64,000 bases of DNA. It comes from CAVURS01 sp963834425. GTDB lineage: Bacteria; Actinomycetota; Actinomycetes; Actinomycetales; CAVURS01. The stretch spans positions 220,750 through 284,749 of the forward strand of contig CAWIBR010000005.1 in NCBI GenBank assembly GCA_963834425.1. Reading direction: 5' to 3'. Position 1 is the stretch's first letter, and each line of letters begins with the position of its first letter. Below the pieces are notes generated by a model that was given only the letters and a program-made list of their open reading frames with translations, was not told where the DNA came from and made no database searches. The position numbers were made by a program, and so were the translations under genes. Of this stretch, positions 15,565-24,741 are shown piece by piece.

Positions 15565-17826
15565 ATGGGTCAAGCAGATGCGCCCAGCACGACGACCTCG
15601 GGGATCACCCGCCGGTCGGTGATCGGAGGGGTCACCGCCGCCGCCGCCGCGACCACCTTGCTGCGAGGAACCCCGGCCGAGGCGAGCACCGCTCCGAACC
15701 GGAAACCCACGCGCAACAAGCGAGTCGAGGCGTTGCTGCGCAAGATGACCACGGCCGAGAAGCTCGGGCAGCTGCAGCTGATCGGTGACCTCGCGACGGC
15801 TCAGAAGGACGTCGCTGCCGGCATGCTCGGTGGCGTCTTCTCGGTCGTCGGCGCCGCGACCCTCAACGCCCTGCAGAAGACCGCGGTCGAGCAGACCCGC
15901 CTCGGCATCCCGCTGATCTTCGGCCTCGACGTCATCCACGGCTACACCACGAACTTCCCCATCCCGTTGGCGCAGGCCGCGGCCTGGGACCCGAAAGTCG
16001 CCGCGACCGACGCGCAGGTGGCGGCTGGTGAGGCTCGGCCCAGCGGCATTCACTGGACCTACGCGCCGATGATGGACGTCACCCACGAGCCGCGATGGGG
16101 CCGGATCGCCGAAGGCGAGGGCGAGGACCCCTACCTGGCCAGCACCTACGCCGCCGCGAAAACCATTGCCTTCCAAGGCGCGAGCCTCACCGGACCGACA
16201 ACGCTCGCCGCCTGCGCGAAGCACTTCGTGGCGTACGGCGGGACCGAGGGCGGCCGCGACTACAACACGGTCGACGTCTCGATCCAACGGCTGCACAACC
16301 TCTATCTGCCGCCGTTCAAGGCCGCCGTGGATGCGGGGGTGTCGACCGTGATGACCAGCTTCAACACCGTCTCGGGCGTCCCGGCGCACGGCAACCGCTA
16401 CACCGTCCACGACATCCTCAAGGGCCGCTACGGCTTCGAGGGCTTCGTGGTCAGCGACTACACGGGCATCCAGGAGCTCATCGTCCACGGCCTCGTGGCC
16501 GACGGCGCTGGCGCGGCCCAGGCCGGCCTGACCGCCGGGGTCGACATGGAGATGGTCAGCACCAACTACGTCGACAACGGCCCGGCCCTGCTGGCGGCCG
16601 GCAAGATCACCATGGCTCAGATCGACGACGCCGTCCGGCGGATCCTGGGCATCAAGGACGAGCTGGGCCTGTTCGAGCATCCCTACGTCGACGAGGCGCA
16701 CGAGACAACGACGCCTGGCGCGGCCGCTCGGGCGGCCGCTCGGGCCGTCGCGGCCGAGACCCTGGTGCTGTTGCGCAACGAGTCAAACACGTTGCCGCTC
16801 AGCCCTTCGGTGGGCAAGGTGGCGGTCATCGGCCCGCTGGCCAAGGCCGACTACGACCTCAACGGCACCTGGACCGGGCTGGGCACCGGTTCGTCGACGA
16901 CGCCACCCGTCACCCTGCTGGCTGCGATCACAGCGGCCGCTCCTGGCGCGACGATTGTCTATCAGCCCGGGTGTGCGGTCGACGACACCGACACCTCGGG
17001 CATTGCGGATGCCGCGTCGGCAGCGAAGGACGCCGACGTGGCGATCCTGTGTGTCGGCGAGACGGCGGCCATGAGCGGTGAAGCATCGGCCCGCAGTGAC
17101 ATCGGTCTGCCCGGCGTGCAGCAGCAGCTTGTCGATGCCGTCGGAGCGGCTCAAGCGAAGACGGTCGCGGTGCTGATCAATGGCCGTCCGCTGACGCTGG
17201 CGGGGGTCGTGGCCGCCGTACCGGCCATCCTCGAAGCGTGGGCTCCGGGGCTCGAGGGTGCGGGAGCAGTGGCCGATGCGCTCTTCGGGGCCGCCAACCC
17301 CGGCGGCAAGCTGCCGGTGTCGTTCCCGCGGGCGGTCGGACAGATCCCGATCTACTACAACCACGAGAACACCGGCCGGCCCTACGACCCCAACAACAAG
17401 TACACGTCGAAGTACCTCGACCTGCCCAACGGCCCGCAGTTCTCGTTCGGGTTCGGGCTGTCCTACACGACGTTCACCATCGGCGGCCTGCACCTGTCCT
17501 CGCACCGGATGGCCCGCCGCGGCGGACACCTCGAGGTGACGGCGACGGTCACCAACACCGGGTCCCTGTCCGGCGACGAGGTCGTGCAGCTCTATCTGCG
17601 CGACCCGGTCGCGAGCATCGTCCAGCCGGTCCGCCGCCTGCGCGGCTACCAGCGGGTGAGCCTGAAGGCAGGCGAGCACCAGACGGTGACCTTCCGGCTG
17701 ACCACGGACGATGTCGGCTTCTACGACAACGACGCGAAGTTCGTGGTCGAGCCGGGCGATATCGAGGTCTACGTCGGCAACAGCTCCGACGCCAGCGACC
17801 TCACGGACACCTTCACGGTCAGCTGA
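15565..17826 (+). CDS. Secreted glycoside hydrolase family 3 beta-glucosidase/xylosidase
   Basis: 753 residues from ATG 15565. A Tat signal is present (ITRRSVIGGVTAAAAATTLL). The GH3 N-terminal barrel has KLGQLQLIGD, the substrate-site KHFVAYGGTEGGRDYN and the nucleophile region GFVVSDYTGIQEL (Asp298). The GH3 C-terminal domain (LVLLRNESNTLPL, then GKLPVSFPRAVGQIP) follows. A fibronectin-III-like domain begins near LEVTATVTNTGSLSGDEVVQLYLRDP. The protein should release glucose or other sugars outside the membrane for the ABC importer upstream. The in-frame extension to 15394 lacks a ribosome-binding site and would precede the signal peptide, so it is rejected. Confidence 0.93.
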   Translation: MGQADAPSTTTSGITRRSVIGGVTAAAAATTLLRGTPAEASTAPNRKPTRNKRVEALLRKMTTAEKLGQLQLIGDLATAQKDVAAGMLGGVFSVVGAATLNALQKTAVEQTRLGIPLIFGLDVIHGYTTNFPIPLAQAAAWDPKVAATDAQVAAGEARPSGIHWTYAPMMDVTHEPRWGRIAEGEGEDPYLASTYAAAKTIAFQGASLTGPTTLAACAKHFVAYGGTEGGRDYNTVDVSIQRLHNLYLPPFKAAVDAGVSTVMTSFNTVSGVPAHGNRYTVHDILKGRYGFEGFVVSDYTGIQELIVHGLVADGAGAAQAGLTAGVDMEMVSTNYVDNGPALLAAGKITMAQIDDAVRRILGIKDELGLFEHPYVDEAHETTTPGAAARAAARAVAAETLVLLRNESNTLPLSPSVGKVAVIGPLAKADYDLNGTWTGLGTGSSTTPPVTLLAAITAAAPGATIVYQPGCAVDDTDTSGIADAASAAKDADVAILCVGETAAMSGEASARSDIGLPGVQQQLVDAVGAAQAKTVAVLINGRPLTLAGVVAAVPAILEAWAPGLEGAGAVADALFGAANPGGKLPVSFPRAVGQIPIYYNHENTGRPYDPNNKYTSKYLDLPNGPQFSFGFGLSYTTFTIGGLHLSSHRMARRGGHLEVTATVTNTGSLSGDEVVQLYLRDPVASIVQPVRRLRGYQRVSLKAGEHQTVTFRLTTDDVGFYDNDAKFVVEPGDIEVYVGNSSDASDLTDTFTVS

Positions 17827-18665
17827 TCGCGGCCGCCGAAGGGGAGCGGGACATCCGTGCGTACAGGCCGACTGAGCCCACGAGCACCAGGACGAACCCG
17901 ACCGCCATCGCCCAGGTGAGCGGGCGTCCGGTGTCGAACTCGCTGTGCGCCCGCACGGCCGCAACGCCGATCAGCGCGAGCATCAGCACCTCGACCTGGA
18001 CCATGATCCGCATGGCGCTCCAGCGGCGTTCGGCGAAGGCGCCGATGGCCGCCACGCCGAGGGCGAAGATCGCACCCATCACGCGGGCGGTGAGTGGCGT
18101 GAGGGGCCACGGCCAGATCTGGATGGCTCGGGCGGGCAACAGGAAACAGAAGGCGCTGGTCGCCGCGGCCAGCAGGCCGATCGGCTCCGATCAGCCGAGT
18201 CACGGGCAGCGCGACCAGCAGGTCGTCCGGCCCGGCGAGGCTGGAGTGCGGCCGGTTGACGACCCACACGGCGAAGACCAGGAACGGGGTGGTGAAGTAG
18301 AGGGCGACCCAGAGCCAGAAGGCCACGTGGTGACGGTTGAACTTGTCCCAGTGCAACAGTGTCGCGATGCCCATGAGGGTCGCGAACGTCGCGACCGGCG
18401 GGAAGCCGGCCTTGATCGTGTGCCACTGGTCGGCCAGCGCAGCTCGCACGAAGAAGTAGGCGCCGCCCAGATAGACCGAGCCGAGCAGCATCGCGGAGAA
18501 GGTCGGCCTGATCGGCCACGCAAACAACCGGTCGGTGTCGCCGGGCCACGGATAGAGCACCGCGAACGCGAGCACGAGGAACGGCACGATCACGACCGAC
18601 AGCGCCTTGGTGGCCGGCAGGACCCGGTCGTCGTGCGGCGTGGGGGACTCGGCAGGGATGCTCAC
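17819..18665 (-). CDS. Multispanning membrane protein of unknown function (frameshifted)
   Basis: About 280 residues if restored, from GTG 18665. At least six hydrophobic segments are visible, including ALSVVIVPFLVLAFAVLYPW, ATFATLMGIATLLH, FWLWVALYFTTPFLVFAVW and AMAVGFVLVLVGSVGLYA. The frame changes near 18175-18190 and the downstream half (from about LLPARAIQIWPWPLTPLTAR) is in the neighbouring frame. Its stop overlaps the last codons of the convergent GH3 gene by 8 nt. No family is confidently recognised; it is not a recognisable transporter, and the aromatic-rich helices do not identify a ligand. Confidence 0.6.
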
Positions 18666-18753
18666 GGCGCTCGCCTCCTCGGCGGCAGGCCAACGGTAGT
18701 CCCGTGGTGTCAGCGCTGTCAGCATGGACCCGACGTCAAGTGGAGGAGAACCG

Positions 18754-19776
18754 ATGGAGTACCGCACCTTGGGCCGCACCGGCTGCGTGGTCTCGACCCT
18801 CGCGCTCGGCACGATGACCTTTGGCAATGAGACCGACGAGGACGGCGCCCACGAGCAGCTGGACCGCTTCATCGAGGCGGGCGGCAACCTGGTCGACACC
18901 GCTGACGTCTACAACGGCGGCGTCAGCGAGGAGATCATCGGGCGGTGGCTGGCGGCTCACCCGAGCGATCGCGAGCAGGTCGTCCTGGCCACCAAGGGCC
19001 GCTTCCCCACGGGGACCGGCCCGAACGACGTCGGGCTGTCGCGGCGCCATCTGAGCCGCGCCCTCGACGCATCGCTGACCCGGCTCGGCGTCGACTGCGT
19101 CGATCTCTATCAGGTGCACTCCTGGGACCCGGTGACCCCGCTGGAGGAGACGCTGCGCTTCCTCGACGACGCCGTGCGAGCCGGCAAGACGCGCTACGTC
19201 GGGTTGTCCAACTTCACCGGCTGGCAGCTCCAGCGGGCGGTCGACCTGGCCGAACGGCACGGCCTGAGCCGGCCGGAAACCCTTCAGCCGCAATACAACC
19301 TGCTCGTCCGCGAGATCGAGTGGGAGATCCTGCCGGCCTGTGCCGCCAACGGCCTGGGAGTGCTGCCCTGGTCGCCGCTCGGGGGTGGCTGGCTCACCGG
19401 CAAGTACGACGCGCAGCGGCGCCCGACGGGTGCGACCCGGCTCGGCGAGAACCCCGACCGCGGCGTCGAGGCCTACGACCGGCGCGGTCGCTCCGAACGC
19501 ACCTGGGCGGTCATCGACGCCGTCCGCGAGGTGGCGGACGGCCGGGGCGTGACCATGTCGCAGGTCGCCCTGGCCTGGGTGGCCGACCGATCGCCGGTGA
19601 CCTCGGTGATCCTCGGCGCGCGCACCCTCGCGCAACTGGACGACAACCTGGGCTCGGCCGGCCTGCATCTGAGCGCCGACGAGACCGCGCGGCTCGATGC
19701 GGCGAGCGATCCGGTGCCTGCCGACTACCCCTACGGCCAGCCCGGCGTCGACCAGCGGGACCGCCGGCTGCCCTGA
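18754..19776 (+). CDS. Aldo/keto reductase
   Basis: 340 residues, the usual length for the family. It starts MEYRTLGRTGCVVSTLALGTM behind GGAGGAG, so ATG 18754 is chosen over 18724. Catalytic-tetrad residues are recognisable: Asp and Tyr in LVDTADVYNGG, Lys in LATKGRFP and His in LYQVHSW. The C-terminal NADP-binding segment VTSVILGARTLAQLDDNL is present. It may reduce or oxidise a sugar or ketone intermediate of the neighbouring catabolic genes, but it is a separate transcription unit and the substrate is unknown. Confidence 0.9.
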   Translation: MEYRTLGRTGCVVSTLALGTMTFGNETDEDGAHEQLDRFIEAGGNLVDTADVYNGGVSEEIIGRWLAAHPSDREQVVLATKGRFPTGTGPNDVGLSRRHLSRALDASLTRLGVDCVDLYQVHSWDPVTPLEETLRFLDDAVRAGKTRYVGLSNFTGWQLQRAVDLAERHGLSRPETLQPQYNLLVREIEWEILPACAANGLGVLPWSPLGGGWLTGKYDAQRRPTGATRLGENPDRGVEAYDRRGRSERTWAVIDAVREVADGRGVTMSQVALAWVADRSPVTSVILGARTLAQLDDNLGSAGLHLSADETARLDAASDPVPADYPYGQPGVDQRDRRLP

Positions 19777-19799
19777 CGGTCAACCGGTGCGACAACCGG

Positions 19800-20159
19800 T
19801 CAGCCGGTGATGCCGGCCGCCGCGTCCAGCCGTTGCAGCAGGTCGTGCGCGGCCAGCTCCACCGCCTTGTGCCGCCACTCCGCCGCCCGGTAGACGCACG
19901 CGATCAGGCCGGTGCGGTGGACCCGACGGAAATCGCCGCAGACGAAGGCGTAGCGCGCCTTGGTCTCCTCCGACGCGCCCTGGGTCAGGCCCAGGTGCCA
20001 GCTCGCGTACTCCTCCCACGAGTGCCGTTCCAGGTACTCGTTCTGGTCGGCGGCCGAGGGTTGGACCTGGCCCCAGTCGCTGTCCAGCACGTACTGGTGG
20101 CCGTCGATCAGCCGCTCGACGTGCCGGACGGCATCGGGATTCGCGGCGTACGCGCTCAT
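19800..20159 (-). CDS. Conserved hypothetical protein (119 aa)
   Basis: A soluble 119-residue protein starting MSAYAANPDAVRHVERLIDG, rich in Trp, His and Arg (HSWEEYASWHLGLTQG, AEWRHKAVELAAHDLLQ). It has no signal peptide or membrane helix. The composition and conserved look resemble small actinobacterial conserved proteins of unknown function. It ends 24 nt past the convergent aldo/keto reductase stop, and starts 20 nt after the stop of the CsbD gene upstream on the same strand, so the two may be co-transcribed. Confidence 0.65.
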   Translation of the reverse strand: MSAYAANPDAVRHVERLIDGHQYVLDSDWGQVQPSAADQNEYLERHSWEEYASWHLGLTQGASEETKARYAFVCGDFRRVHRTGLIACVYRAAEWRHKAVELAAHDLLQRLDAAAGITG

Positions 20160-20178
20160 GGCTGGGGGTCCAGGCGGA

Positions 20179-20352
20179 TCAGTGCTTGAAGGCGTCCTTG
20201 ACCTTCTCGCCGGCCTGCTTGAGGTTCGAGACGCTCTGCTCGCCCTTGCCCTGCGCCTCGCGGGTCTCGTCGCCGGTGGCCTTGCCCTCGAGCTCCTTGG
20301 CCTTGCCCTTGAGCTCGTCGACCTTGTTGTTGGCCTTGTCCTCGGTGCCCAT
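20179..20352 (-). CDS. CsbD family stress protein
   Basis: 57 residues of the CsbD-like family: MGTEDKANNKVDELKGKAKE, then GKATGDETREAQGKGE and a C-terminal KQAGEKVKDAFKH. The protein is highly charged, low in hydrophobics and probably natively disordered. CsbD proteins are made under general stress (sigmaB regulon in Bacillus), but their molecular role is unsettled. The nearby STAS antagonist and SpoIIE-type phosphatase (20602-22231) would fit a stress sigma-factor circuit. Proximity is the only evidence for that link. Confidence 0.85.
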   Translation of the reverse strand: MGTEDKANNKVDELKGKAKELEGKATGDETREAQGKGEQSVSNLKQAGEKVKDAFKH

Positions 20353-20601
20353 GTCGGTCCCTCTTTCTCTGCGAGTCTGTGCGACTCGCTGCGAATCTGC
20401 GGGCTGCGCTGCCGAACCCTGGTCGAACCCCCATCGTTGCCCGGACGGCCGGACTTCGCGCGCTGAGCGCCCCGGAGCGGGGCACCGCAGTGGGCGGATT
20501 TCGGCTCCTGCGGAGCCTTGCCCAGCCCCCGGTGATGGGCCATCCTTGTGCTGCCTCGAGCAGCGGGGGCGGCAGTTCGAACGACGAGGGAGTGTCGGTC
20601 C

Positions 20602-21003
20602 GTGTACGACGAATCGGCCGAGGGCGAGCTCGATCCTCACCTGAACTCCGGGCTGAATGCTGAGCTGAGTCCCGAGCTGAGTCCCGATGGGGCCGCCCGG
20701 CTCGGCAGCGTGGTGTTGCGCCCCGGCGTGGACGAGACCGTCCTGCTGCTCGCCGGTGATGTCGACCTGTCCCTGTCCGGCGATCTCGACGAGGCCTGCC
20801 GGGAGGCCATCGCGCGCGCTCGCCCGATCCGGCTCGACGTCTCCGGCGTGAGCTTCATCGACTCGACGGCGATCGGCTACGTCGTCACCGTGGCCGCGGC
20901 CGAGCGCGACCAGGGCCGGACGCTGGTCATCGCCGGTGCGAGCCGGCGCACGGCCGACACCTTCCGGCTGACCGGGCTCGGCGACCTGCTGGGCCTGGAC
21001 TAA
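20602..21003 (+). CDS. STAS-domain anti-sigma factor antagonist
   Basis: 133 residues from GTG 20602, with GAGGGA upstream. After ~35 variable residues comes a STAS domain: VLLLAGDVDLSLSGDLDEAC, then RLDVSGVSFIDSTAIGYVV. Ser88 in FIDSTA is the position phosphorylated by anti-sigma kinases in SpoIIAA/RsbV relatives. The protein would bind an anti-sigma factor when unphosphorylated. The stop is 4 nt from the stop of the convergent GAF-SpoIIE phosphatase gene, a natural partner that could dephosphorylate it. No anti-sigma kinase is visible in the window. Confidence 0.88.
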   Translation: MYDESAEGELDPHLNSGLNAELSPELSPDGAARLGSVVLRPGVDETVLLLAGDVDLSLSGDLDEACREAIARARPIRLDVSGVSFIDSTAIGYVVTVAAAERDQGRTLVIAGASRRTADTFRLTGLGDLLGLD

Positions 21004-21007
21004 CCGC

Positions 21008-22231
21008 TCACCCGGCGTCGACCGGGCGGACGACGAGGACGGCCGTGTCGTCCTGCACCGGGTCGGTCCGGAACATCGTCTGGATGATGTCCGCACAGCA
21101 ACGGTCGGCGTCGCCGCGCAGGGTCATCGACCGCAGTCGCTCCAGGCCGGCCAGGTAGGTCGACGGCGGACGGCGCTCGACCAGGCCGTCGGTGAAGACC
21201 ACGAGGGCCTCGCCCTCCTCGACCCGGATGGTCGTGGTCCGGCGCGGCCAGCCGGCCAGGACGCCGAGCGGCAGGTTGGGCACGACCGGCGCCACCTCGA
21301 CCTGCCCCTCCCGGCCGGCCACCAGCGGCGCCGGGTGCCCGGCCGAGCTGACCCGGAACTGGTGGTAGGGGTACTCGGCCACCGCATAAAGGACGGTCGC
21401 GAAGACGCCCGGCTCGAAGTGCTGGATCTTGACGTCCAGGTGCTGCAGGGCCTGGGCCGGGTCGGGGTACTCCAGCGAGTAGGCCCGCAGGGCGCTGCGC
21501 AGCCGGCCCATCACCACGGCGGCCGGGAAACCGTGGCCGGCCACGTCGCCCATGACCAGCCCGACCCGCTGCCCAGGCAGCGCGAAGACGTCGTACCAGT
21601 CGCCGCCGAGCTGACCCTCGGCGTGCAGGTAGCGCGCGGCGATGTCCAGGCCCGCGATGGTCGGCGGGGTCGCGGGCAGCAGGCTGCGTTGCAGGGCCAG
21701 CGTGGCCACCCGCTCCTCGGCGCCGAGCTGCGCGTCGATGGCCAGCGCAATCAGCTGGGCCAACCCGGTCAACCGGGCCACGTCGTCGGTGGCGAAGCGG
21801 CGGGCGGTCAGGGACCCGGCGTACAGCACTCCCAGCGCGCCGCTCGGTGACGTGAGCGGTACGCCGATGAGCGAACGGAGGTGGTGCTCGCGCAGGACGT
21901 GGTTGACCACGTCGTCCGGCCCGAGCTCCTCGATGACGACCGGCCGTCCGGTTTGCGCGATCGTGCCGGCGAAGCCGACCCCGACCCGCACGCGGACCCG
22001 CTCCCGCATCGAGGGCTGAGCGCCGACCGCGGCGTAGGTGTCGACGAACTGGCCGGACGGGTCGACGAGCAGCACGGCGACGGTGTCGGCTGCGAGTTCC
22101 GTCGCGACCTGCTGGAGGCGCTGCGAGACCAGATCGCCGCGAAGACCGCCCTGAACATTGCCCTGAACATCGTCTGGCAGCGACCGCGAGCCGGCCGGCT
22201 CACCGGTGCGGCTGGGAGCGGTATCGGTCAT
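21008..22231 (-). CDS. GAF domain plus SpoIIE/PP2C-type serine phosphatase
   Basis: 407 residues. A GAF sensor domain occupies roughly residues 30-180 (VAVLLVDPSGQFVDTYAAVG, GFAGTIAQTGRPVVIEEL, SLIGVPLTSPSGALGVLYAG). A SpoIIE/PP2C phosphatase domain follows, with metal-site Asp residues in LGGDWYDVF and VMGDVAGHG, the segment VSSAGHPAPLV, and terminal VFTDGLVERR and DDTAVLVV. Such proteins dephosphorylate STAS antagonists and activate sigma factors in response to a ligand or redox signal. The convergent STAS gene is the likely target. Confidence 0.9.
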   Translation of the reverse strand: MTDTAPSRTGEPAGSRSLPDDVQGNVQGGLRGDLVSQRLQQVATELAADTVAVLLVDPSGQFVDTYAAVGAQPSMRERVRVRVGVGFAGTIAQTGRPVVIEELGPDDVVNHVLREHHLRSLIGVPLTSPSGALGVLYAGSLTARRFATDDVARLTGLAQLIALAIDAQLGAEERVATLALQRSLLPATPPTIAGLDIAARYLHAEGQLGGDWYDVFALPGQRVGLVMGDVAGHGFPAAVVMGRLRSALRAYSLEYPDPAQALQHLDVKIQHFEPGVFATVLYAVAEYPYHQFRVSSAGHPAPLVAGREGQVEVAPVVPNLPLGVLAGWPRRTTTIRVEEGEALVVFTDGLVERRPPSTYLAGLERLRSMTLRGDADRCCADIIQTMFRTDPVQDDTAVLVVRPVDAG

Positions 22232-22397
22232 GGCCGGGGGGCCCTCTGAGCTGTCGCCACGTCGCCTCCGAGCATGCTGGATGGACTGGCTCCCGTCTTG
22301 GCCAGGACAACCATGCCCGACCGAACGGCCATCGACAAGCGGTCGCCACCGCGGCGGGCACGAGTCCTTCCCCGGCCGCCGCCGATAGGGTCACGCC

Positions 22398-23177
22398 GTG
22401 TCCTGGGGCCATCTCGCGGAGGGCTTCGCCGCCGCGCTGATGATCGCCACCATCACCGCCCCTGTCGGCGTCTCGGGCGCGGTGTTCCTGCTTCCGGTGC
22501 AACTCAACGTTCTCCAGGTCCCCAATCCCTCGGTCACACCGACCAACCTGCTCTACAACGTCGTCGCCGGACCAGGAGCGCTGCTGCGCTACCGGCGAGC
22601 CGGTCAACTCACCGGCCCACTGGCCCGCCGCCTGTTGGCCGGAACACTGCCCGGAGTGATCATCGGGGCCGTGGTGCGGGTCTACGTCCTGCCCGGCCCC
22701 AGGGCGTTCAAGCTCGTCGTCGCCGGGGTCCTGCTGCCGTTGGGCAGCTGGCTGATTCTTCGCACCCTGCGACCTGCGACCGGACCGCGACGACCGCTGA
22801 CCACAAGCCGGATCACCATGATGGCCGTCGCCGTTGGCGTGGTCGGTGGCATCTACGGCATCGGCGGCGGCTCGATCTTGGCTCCGATCCTGGTCGGGTC
22901 CGGCCTGGCCGTCGCCGAAGTCGCACCGGCTGCCCTCGCCTCCACCTTCGTCACCTCCATCGTCGGTGCTGCCACCTACGCGCTCCTGGCGATCAACGCG
23001 AGCGGATCGATCGCACCCAACTGGAGCGTCGGACTCGCCTGCGGACTCGGGGGACTCGTCGGCGGCTACCTCGGCGCGCGCCTCCAACCGCATCTGCCCG
23101 AACGTCAACTCCGACTGCTCCTCGGAGCCATCGCCGTAGCTCTCGCGCTGCTGTACCTGGTCGAAGCCAGCCGATAG
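22398..23177 (+). CDS. TauE/SafE family anion exporter/permease
   Basis: A 259-residue membrane protein from GTG 22398, with about eight hydrophobic segments arranged as two similar halves, as in the TauE/SafE (DUF81) family. The repeated pattern is SVTPTNLLYNVVAGPGALLRY in the first half and GGIYGIGGGSILAPILV in the second, followed by ALASTFVTSIVGAATYALL. Family members move sulfite, sulfonates or related organic anions. No sulfur metabolism gene is adjacent, so the substrate is open. Confidence 0.85.
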   Translation: MSWGHLAEGFAAALMIATITAPVGVSGAVFLLPVQLNVLQVPNPSVTPTNLLYNVVAGPGALLRYRRAGQLTGPLARRLLAGTLPGVIIGAVVRVYVLPGPRAFKLVVAGVLLPLGSWLILRTLRPATGPRRPLTTSRITMMAVAVGVVGGIYGIGGGSILAPILVGSGLAVAEVAPAALASTFVTSIVGAATYALLAINASGSIAPNWSVGLACGLGGLVGGYLGARLQPHLPERQLRLLLGAIAVALALLYLVEASR

Positions 23178-23234
23178 GGCATCCCCCTGAGGTCGATCTC
23201 CGGGTCTACCTCTGGCGGCGGTAGCGTGCCGGGC

Positions 23235-23777
23235 GTGACGGAGTCGCAGCCAGGCGCGCAGCCGCAGTCGCCGCAGACCATCGTCGTGATGGGGGTCTCG
23301 GGTTCGGGCAAGACGACGATCGCTCGAGGCATCGCCGCCGCGCTGGGCTGGGCGTTCGCCGAAGGGGACGACTTCCACTCGCCGGCCAACAAGGCCAAGA
23401 TGGCCGCCGGTCAGCCGCTGACCGACGAGGACCGCTGGCCGTGGCTGCGCATCATCGCGGCCTGGATCGACGAGCAGGCCGCGGCCGGCCGCAGCTCGGT
23501 CATCACCTGCTCGGCCCTGCGTCGCGCCTATCGGGATCTCTTGCGAGACAACCGATCCGGTGTGCGCTTCTGTGAGCTCCTCGCTCCCGAGCAGCTCATC
23601 GCCGACCGCCTGGCCGAGCGTCGCGGCCACTTCATGCCGGCCTCGTTGCTGGGCAGCCAGCTCTCCACACTCCAGTCGCTGCAACCCGACGAGCCCGGCG
23701 TCGTGGTCTCGGTCGATGGCACCCCCGAGCAGATCGTGGCCGACGCGCTCCAGCAGCTCGGGCTCAGGAAGCGTTGA
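23235..23777 (+). CDS. gntK: Gluconokinase
   Basis: 180 residues, typical of thermoresistant-type gluconokinase (GntK/IdnK). The Walker A loop is GVSGSGKTTIA, followed by the diagnostic FAEGDDFHSPANKAKMAAGQPLTDEDRWPWL (substrate region) and TCSALRRAYRDLLR; the C-terminus has GHFMPASLLGSQLSTLQ. It phosphorylates D-gluconate to 6-phosphogluconate. It could take gluconate from the sugar-oxidising enzymes at 3-9 kb, but no gluconate permease is seen. GTG 23235 or in-frame GTG 23226 may be the start. The 3' end overlaps the convergent dehydratase gene by 14 nt. Confidence 0.92.
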   Translation: MTESQPGAQPQSPQTIVVMGVSGSGKTTIARGIAAALGWAFAEGDDFHSPANKAKMAAGQPLTDEDRWPWLRIIAAWIDEQAAAGRSSVITCSALRRAYRDLLRDNRSGVRFCELLAPEQLIADRLAERRGHFMPASLLGSQLSTLQSLQPDEPGVVVSVDGTPEQIVADALQQLGLRKR

Positions 23778-24735
23778 GCGCGCGCTGCACGGTGTCGGCC
23801 GAGACGTTGGCGCCGCACGAGATCACCAGCACCCGCTGATCTGGTCGCTCCTGGGCGAGCCGGAGGGCGGCGGCGATGGCCACTCCGGCGGCGCCTTCGA
23901 CCAGCTGGTGCTGCACGTCGATCATCAACCGCAGCCCCGCGCCGATCTGGTCTTCGGGCACCAGGATCCACTCGTCGACGAGCTCGCGGCACAGGTCGAA
24001 GGTGACCGCACCGAGCTCGACCCCGCCCGCCGTGCCGTCGCTGAGCGTCGGCTCGGCGTCAATCTCGATCACCTGACCGGCGGCGACCGACGCGGCCATC
24101 GCGGCGTCGTTGGCGGGGGAGGCCCCGATGACCCGTACGCCGGGCCGTTGGGCCTTGATCGCCGCCGCCACCCCCGAGATCAGACCGCCGCCACCGACCG
24201 CAACCACGACGACGTCGAAGCCGTCAGCCGGCGTCTGCTCGAGCAGCTCCGCCCCGATCGTGGCCTGTCCGGACACGACGTCGAGGTCGTTGTAGGGACT
24301 GACGTAGGCCAGTCCCTGCTCCTCGGCCAGCGCCCGGGCCAGGGTCTCGGTCGCGCCGCCCTCGGCGCCGAGGTGACGCACCTCCACCCCTAGCCGCCGG
24401 ATGGCCGCGACCTTGACCGGCGACGCGCTCTCCGGCACGCAGACCACGCCGTGGCCGCCCAGCACCGCCAGCGCGTTGGCGACCCCCAGGCCGTGGTTGC
24501 CGGACGACGCCGTGATCAGCCCGTGCTCGCGAGCCTCGGCGCCCATCGCGGTCAGCTTGGCCAGAGCACCCCGGGCCTTGAACGACCCGGTGACCTGCAG
24601 GTGCTCGCACTTGACCTGCACGCTGGCCGAGCCATCGGGCAGCGCGAGCTCGACCACCGGCGTACGAACGACGTGTCGTGAGACTGCGTCCTGGGCGCGA
24701 GGCAGCCGCGCTAGGACTTCATCGATCGCCGTCAC
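23764..24735 (-). CDS. PLP-dependent threonine/serine dehydratase family protein
   Basis: A 323-residue fold-type II PLP enzyme without an ACT regulatory domain, so it is the short catabolic type. The Schiff-base lysine is Lys53 in TGSFKARGALAKL; the phosphate-binding and cofactor loops are TASSGNHGLGVANALA and VVVVAVGGGGLISGVAAAIK. Near the C-terminus is VLVISCGANVS. Likely activities are threonine/serine dehydratase, serine racemase or a related hydroxy-amino-acid lyase; the sequence alone does not decide. It lies just downstream of an SDR gene on the same strand (6-nt gap). Confidence 0.88.
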   Translation of the reverse strand: MTAIDEVLARLPRAQDAVSRHVVRTPVVELALPDGSASVQVKCEHLQVTGSFKARGALAKLTAMGAEAREHGLITASSGNHGLGVANALAVLGGHGVVCVPESASPVKVAAIRRLGVEVRHLGAEGGATETLARALAEEQGLAYVSPYNDLDVVSGQATIGAELLEQTPADGFDVVVVAVGGGGLISGVAAAIKAQRPGVRVIGASPANDAAMAASVAAGQVIEIDAEPTLSDGTAGGVELGAVTFDLCRELVDEWILVPEDQIGAGLRLMIDVQHQLVEGAAGVAIAAALRLAQERPDQRVLVISCGANVSADTVQRALNAS

Positions 24736-24741
24736 TCCGGC

